A DNA stretch of 64,000 nucleotides from Pseudomonadota bacterium (GTDB lineage Bacteria; Pseudomonadota; Gammaproteobacteria; Burkholderiales; Burkholderiaceae_B), in the NCBI GenBank assembly GCA_023387815.1, contig JAEWHK010000079.1:1-64000 (forward strand), read 5' to 3'. The position numbers and the translations under genes were made by a program. Below the pieces are notes generated by a model. The model worked only from the letters and a program-made list of their open reading frames with translations. It was not told the origin of the DNA and made no database searches. How positions within the stretch are numbered: position 1 is the first letter of the stretch; the number at the start of each line of letters is the position of its first letter. Positions 61,663-64,000 of the stretch are shown piece by piece.

Positions 61663-62164
61663 CCGTAAACACCAGCGCGTAACATTGCAATAGGCAGGTG
61701 GAAAGGTACTGGCGCACTCGGCTCACGGATACGCCAAGCGCTGCTGCTACCTGGGCGTGGGTTTTACCTTCCAGACGAACCATGAGAAACGCGGTTCGCG
61801 CCCTGGGGGGTAATGTTTCCAGCCAGTGACTGACCAGTGCCAGTGTCTGCGTGGCCTGCGCAACCGTTTCTGCCGATGGGGCCGTGTCCGCTCCGTGCAC
61901 ATCGGCCCAGGATTCGCGAAATACCCTGGCCACTGCGCGGCTGCGTGAATCGTCGATCATCAGACGAGTCGCCGTTGTAGTGAGCCACGCCCTGGGCTCT
62001 CTCAGAATGGGATGCGGGCTTCCCAGCAGACGGCAAAAGGTATCCTGCGCAAAATCTGCAGCATCATGTGTGCTGCCCGTTTTGCGCAACAGCCAACGCA
62101 CCAGCCACGGGTAGTGCTGGGTATAGAGCAGACCGATATCATCGGTTGAAAGTGTATCGGGCAT
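61646..62164 (-). CDS. FecI-type ECF sigma factor
   Basis: A 172-residue ECF sigma factor. Region 2 (LYTQHYPWLVRWLLRKTGSTHDAADFAQDTFCRLL) and region 4 (LPPRARTAFLMVRLEGKTHAQVAAALGVSVSRVRQYLSTCL) are clear, and the length matches E. coli FecI (173). The ATG at 62164 gives this alignment; a GTG at 62194 is also in frame but leaves only 13 bases to the Fur box. It should direct transcription of the receptor gene when the siderophore is bound. It is the first gene of the fecI-fecR-receptor set and is under apparent Fur control. Confidence 0.93.
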   Translation of the reverse strand: MPDTLSTDDIGLLYTQHYPWLVRWLLRKTGSTHDAADFAQDTFCRLLGSPHPILREPRAWLTTTATRLMIDDSRSRAVARVFRESWADVHGADTAPSAETVAQATQTLALVSHWLETLPPRARTAFLMVRLEGKTHAQVAAALGVSVSRVRQYLSTCLLQCYALVFTDDIAI

Positions 62165-62207
62165 CCGGGCTCGGCCTGCGCTATCGCCTGCCACGCTCCA
62201 ATCAAAT

Positions 62208-62226
62208 AATAATGATTCTCATTATA
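62208..62226. promoter_or_regulatory. Fur box overlapping the sigma-factor promoter
   Basis: AATAATGATTCTCATTATA matches the 19-bp Fur consensus GATAATGATAATCATTATC at 15 positions. A consensus -10 (TATAAT on the minus strand, 62226-62221) lies inside it, with a weak -35 TTCATT 17 bases upstream. Iron-loaded Fur should block the promoter of the fecI-like gene. Confidence 0.8.
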
Positions 62227-62443
62227 GAATGCATTTCATCGGGAATGAAAGCATTCTGTCTCGTTCGCGCATCATAAACGACTGTTCTGCCGCCATATTC
62301 ATGCAATAGGCCACCGCAAAACGGTGTGCCAGAGACTTTAATCCTCGCTTGAGTGCCTCTGCGACTGTGCATCAAACGACACAAGCCGGACAGCAAACCC
62401 AACATTCCCTATAATCGGGTGTTACCTCAACGGAGTTAGTCGA

Positions 62444-63505
62444 GTGTCTTATGTTTACGCGCTGGTTCTGCTAATACCGGCATTGGCAACAGGTCTGGCA
62501 TTTCTCCCCAGCAGCCACTGGGTCATCCGCAGCCTGGATTTCCCGCGCGTGCAGATTGCCGTTCTGTGCGTGCTTGCCATTATTACACTTACTATATGGC
62601 CACCCGCAACTGCCAGTCTCGCTACATTCGTGGTTATTGCGAATGTCATTGCGCTGGTTTATCAGCTATACAAGATTTTTCCCTATACGAGACTGGCTCG
62701 AAAGGAAGTGCTCAGCAACCGGGAACCTGATGATGACAGAACGCTTTCCCTGCTCTCTTCCAATGTGCTGACACCCAACCGCCGTAGCGGTGACCTGATA
62801 GCCCTGGTCAATCAATACCAGCCCGATCTGGTGCTGACGCTGGAAACCGATACATGGTGGCAGACTGCCCTTGAACCTCTTGAAGCGGACTACCCCTACC
62901 GTGTTGCCATTCCGCTGGATAATCTCTATGGCATGCATCTGTATTCGAAACTGGCACTTGAAAACACCGAGATACTTTACCGCGTCGAGGATGATATCCC
63001 GTCCATCTGCAGTCAGCTGGTTCTACGCTCGGGTGAACGAATCCGCATTTATTGTCTGCATCCCACACCGCCGAGTCCGACTGAAAGTGAAACATCGGGC
63101 CCCAGAGACGCGGAATTACTGCTAGTGGGCAAACAGATTCGCGATCGCAACGAAACGGCCCTGGTCTTTGGTGACCTGAATGACGTTGCCTGGTCGCATT
63201 CCACCCGTCTGTTCAAAAAAGTCAGCGAATTGCTGGATGCACGCATCGGACGCGGCATGTTCAATACCTTTCATGCTCACTATCATTTTCTGCGCTGGCC
63301 GCTGGATCATATTTTTCAGAGTCCCAACTTTCAGATCAAGCAAATGGCCAAGCTGACGGATATTGGTTCCGACCATTTCCCGATCTATGCGAAATTCCAG
63401 TACAGCCCTGAAGAAGCAGAGGAACATGAGGTTGAGACGGCAGATGGCGAAGAAATGAAACAGGCGGATGAAAAAATCGTCGAGGGCCGGCAAGAGGCAG
63501 ACTGA
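62444..63505 (+). CDS. Endonuclease/exonuclease/phosphatase (EEP) family membrane protein
   Basis: A 353-residue protein with two or three N-terminal membrane helices (about 3-22, 36-54, 58-75) followed by an EEP catalytic domain (about 100-320). The residues are in place: Asn in LLSSNVLTPNRR, Glu in LVLTLETDTWW, His in IYCLHPTPPSP, Asp-x-Asn in VFGDLNDVAWS and the terminal GSDHFPI. The C-terminal tail is acidic (EEAEEHEVETADGEE). The start is GTG at 62444 behind CGGAG. Substrates in this family range from nucleic acids to phospholipids; this one is unassigned. Confidence 0.88.
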   Translation: MSYVYALVLLIPALATGLAFLPSSHWVIRSLDFPRVQIAVLCVLAIITLTIWPPATASLATFVVIANVIALVYQLYKIFPYTRLARKEVLSNREPDDDRTLSLLSSNVLTPNRRSGDLIALVNQYQPDLVLTLETDTWWQTALEPLEADYPYRVAIPLDNLYGMHLYSKLALENTEILYRVEDDIPSICSQLVLRSGERIRIYCLHPTPPSPTESETSGPRDAELLLVGKQIRDRNETALVFGDLNDVAWSHSTRLFKKVSELLDARIGRGMFNTFHAHYHFLRWPLDHIFQSPNFQIKQMAKLTDIGSDHFPIYAKFQYSPEEAEEHEVETADGEEMKQADEKIVEGRQEAD

Positions 63506-63512
63506 ACAGGAA

Positions 63513-63542
63513 CGCGGGGTGCAAGGCAGCACCTGCCCCGCG
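63513..63542. terminator. GC-rich hairpin between convergent genes
   Basis: CGCGGGG (63513-63519) pairs with CCCCGCG (63536-63542), with an inner TGC/GCA stem. It lies between the EEP stop and the DadA-like stop. No T-run follows on the plus strand; a bidirectional terminator is plausible. Confidence 0.5.
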
Positions 63543-63558
63543 GTATCGAGATCCGCAG

Positions 63559-64000
63559 TCAGGAAAATCTTTGCAGTCGATAAGGTGTGGCGTCAAATCC
63601 GGGGTCTTCACCAGTCATCAGATCAGCCACCAGCCTGCCCGTCACCGGTCCTAATGTGAACCCATGATGCGCGTGGCCAAACGCCAGCCACAGACCAGGA
63701 TGGCGTACAGCCGCCCCAATGATCGGCAGCATGTCGGGCAGACAAGGCCGGGACCCCATCCAGGGTTTGTCTTCGACGGGGTCTCCTAGCGGGAGAATCT
63801 CCATGGCCTGTTTCCTGGCCTTTTCCAGCTGCACAGGAGAGGCCTGCGCATCCCGCCCGGCAAGTTCCACACCTGTTGTCAGTCGTATGCCATTTGTCAT
63901 GGGCGACAAGACAAATCCATTTTCCACATCAGCAACGGGATGCGAGAGTGTCCCACCCGTCGTCATGGGAAAATGCAGATGATATCCGCGTTTGACAGCC
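63559..64000 (-). CDS. FAD-dependent D-amino-acid dehydrogenase-like oxidoreductase (DadA type), C-terminal part
   Basis: The reading frame is open to the window edge, so the 5' part is missing. The visible 146 residues include KRGYHLHFPMTTGG at the edge, then WMGSRPCLPDMLPIIGAAVRHPGLWLAFGHAHHGFTLGPVTGRLVADLMTG. This is the C-terminal FAD-binding pattern of DAO/DadA-family enzymes. An internal ATG at 63966 is not the true start. The enzyme probably deaminates a D-amino acid or an N-methylated or cyclic analogue; the specific substrate cannot be seen. Confidence 0.85.
   Translation of the reverse strand, partial: AVKRGYHLHFPMTTGGTLSHPVADVENGFVLSPMTNGIRLTTGVELAGRDAQASPVQLEKARKQAMEILPLGDPVEDKPWMGSRPCLPDMLPIIGAAVRHPGLWLAFGHAHHGFTLGPVTGRLVADLMTGEDPGFDATPYRLQRFS

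Noticed and set aside
1..64000. CRISPR arrays, tRNA or rRNA genes, transposases, phage genes
   Set aside because: No regularly spaced repeats, tRNA-like cloverleaf, rRNA motif or transposase/integrase protein was seen on either strand.

Overview
The window looks like chromosomal DNA of a betaproteobacterium, most likely family Alcaligenaceae (an Advenella- or Bordetella-like organism). This is inferred from the gene content: two orphan Bug-type tripartite tricarboxylate receptors, a fused PabB-PabC, a copper nitrite reductase carrying a cytochrome c domain, a long PE-LIG-POL LigD with Ku, and a tol-pal/cpoB edge. Hand-counted sample lines give about 53-57 % G+C for most of it, and only 38-45 % for parts of a patch around 51-54 kb. 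I saw no tRNA, rRNA, CRISPR array, insertion sequence or prophage.

Layout. 0-6 kb: end of pal, cpoB and housekeeping or stress genes (alpha/beta hydrolase, CLC transporter, copper chaperone, glutathione transferase, DJ-1/PfpI protein, DedA). 6-11 kb: an orphan amino-acid binding protein, then a Fur-box-preceded ABC importer for ferric siderophore (ATPase, binding protein, double-length permease). 11-15 kb: pabBC, a PHB-depolymerase-family esterase and adenine deaminase. 15.6-18 kb: nirV and nirK, with an FNR/DNR-like box upstream. 18-24.8 kb: MFS exporter, a LysR/Bug receptor/hydrolase/aldolase group, SMR pump and nitroreductase. 25-30 kb: a MarR-controlled tripartite aromatic-acid-type efflux operon with a perfect operator palindrome. 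30-34 kb: LigD and Ku. 34-38 kb: arsC, metY with a structured leader, an AraC regulator and an EamA transporter.

38-44 kb: a GlxA-type regulator and the four genes of heterotetrameric sarcosine oxidase (soxBDAG), with an 11-bp direct repeat two helical turns apart in the promoter region. 44-50.5 kb: SDR, GntR/FCD regulator, then hydrolase, iron alcohol dehydrogenase, MFS transporter and di-iron hydroxylase, an uncharacterised catabolic-looking set. 50.5-55 kb: an AT-richer group read leftwards (HisD-like dehydrogenase, Bug receptor, M81/MlrC-type metallohydrolase, XRE-cupin regulator) with a promoter palindrome. 55-58 kb: a glycine-betaine-type ABC importer whose binding protein and permease are one polypeptide. 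58-62 kb: TonB-dependent siderophore receptor, FecR and a FecI-type sigma factor behind a strong Fur box. 62-64 kb: an EEP-family protein and the end of a DadA-like oxidoreductase.

How it fits together: the two iron loci (7-11 kb and 58-62 kb) could form one Fur-controlled uptake route, since one lacks a receptor and the other lacks an ABC importer. Betaine-type uptake and sarcosine oxidase would supply and use methylated glycines. The most interesting unexplained material is the AT-rich M81/HisD-like group, the 45-50 kb catabolic set, the NirV protein without the catalytic cysteines of its superfamily, and several unassigned operator-like palindromes.
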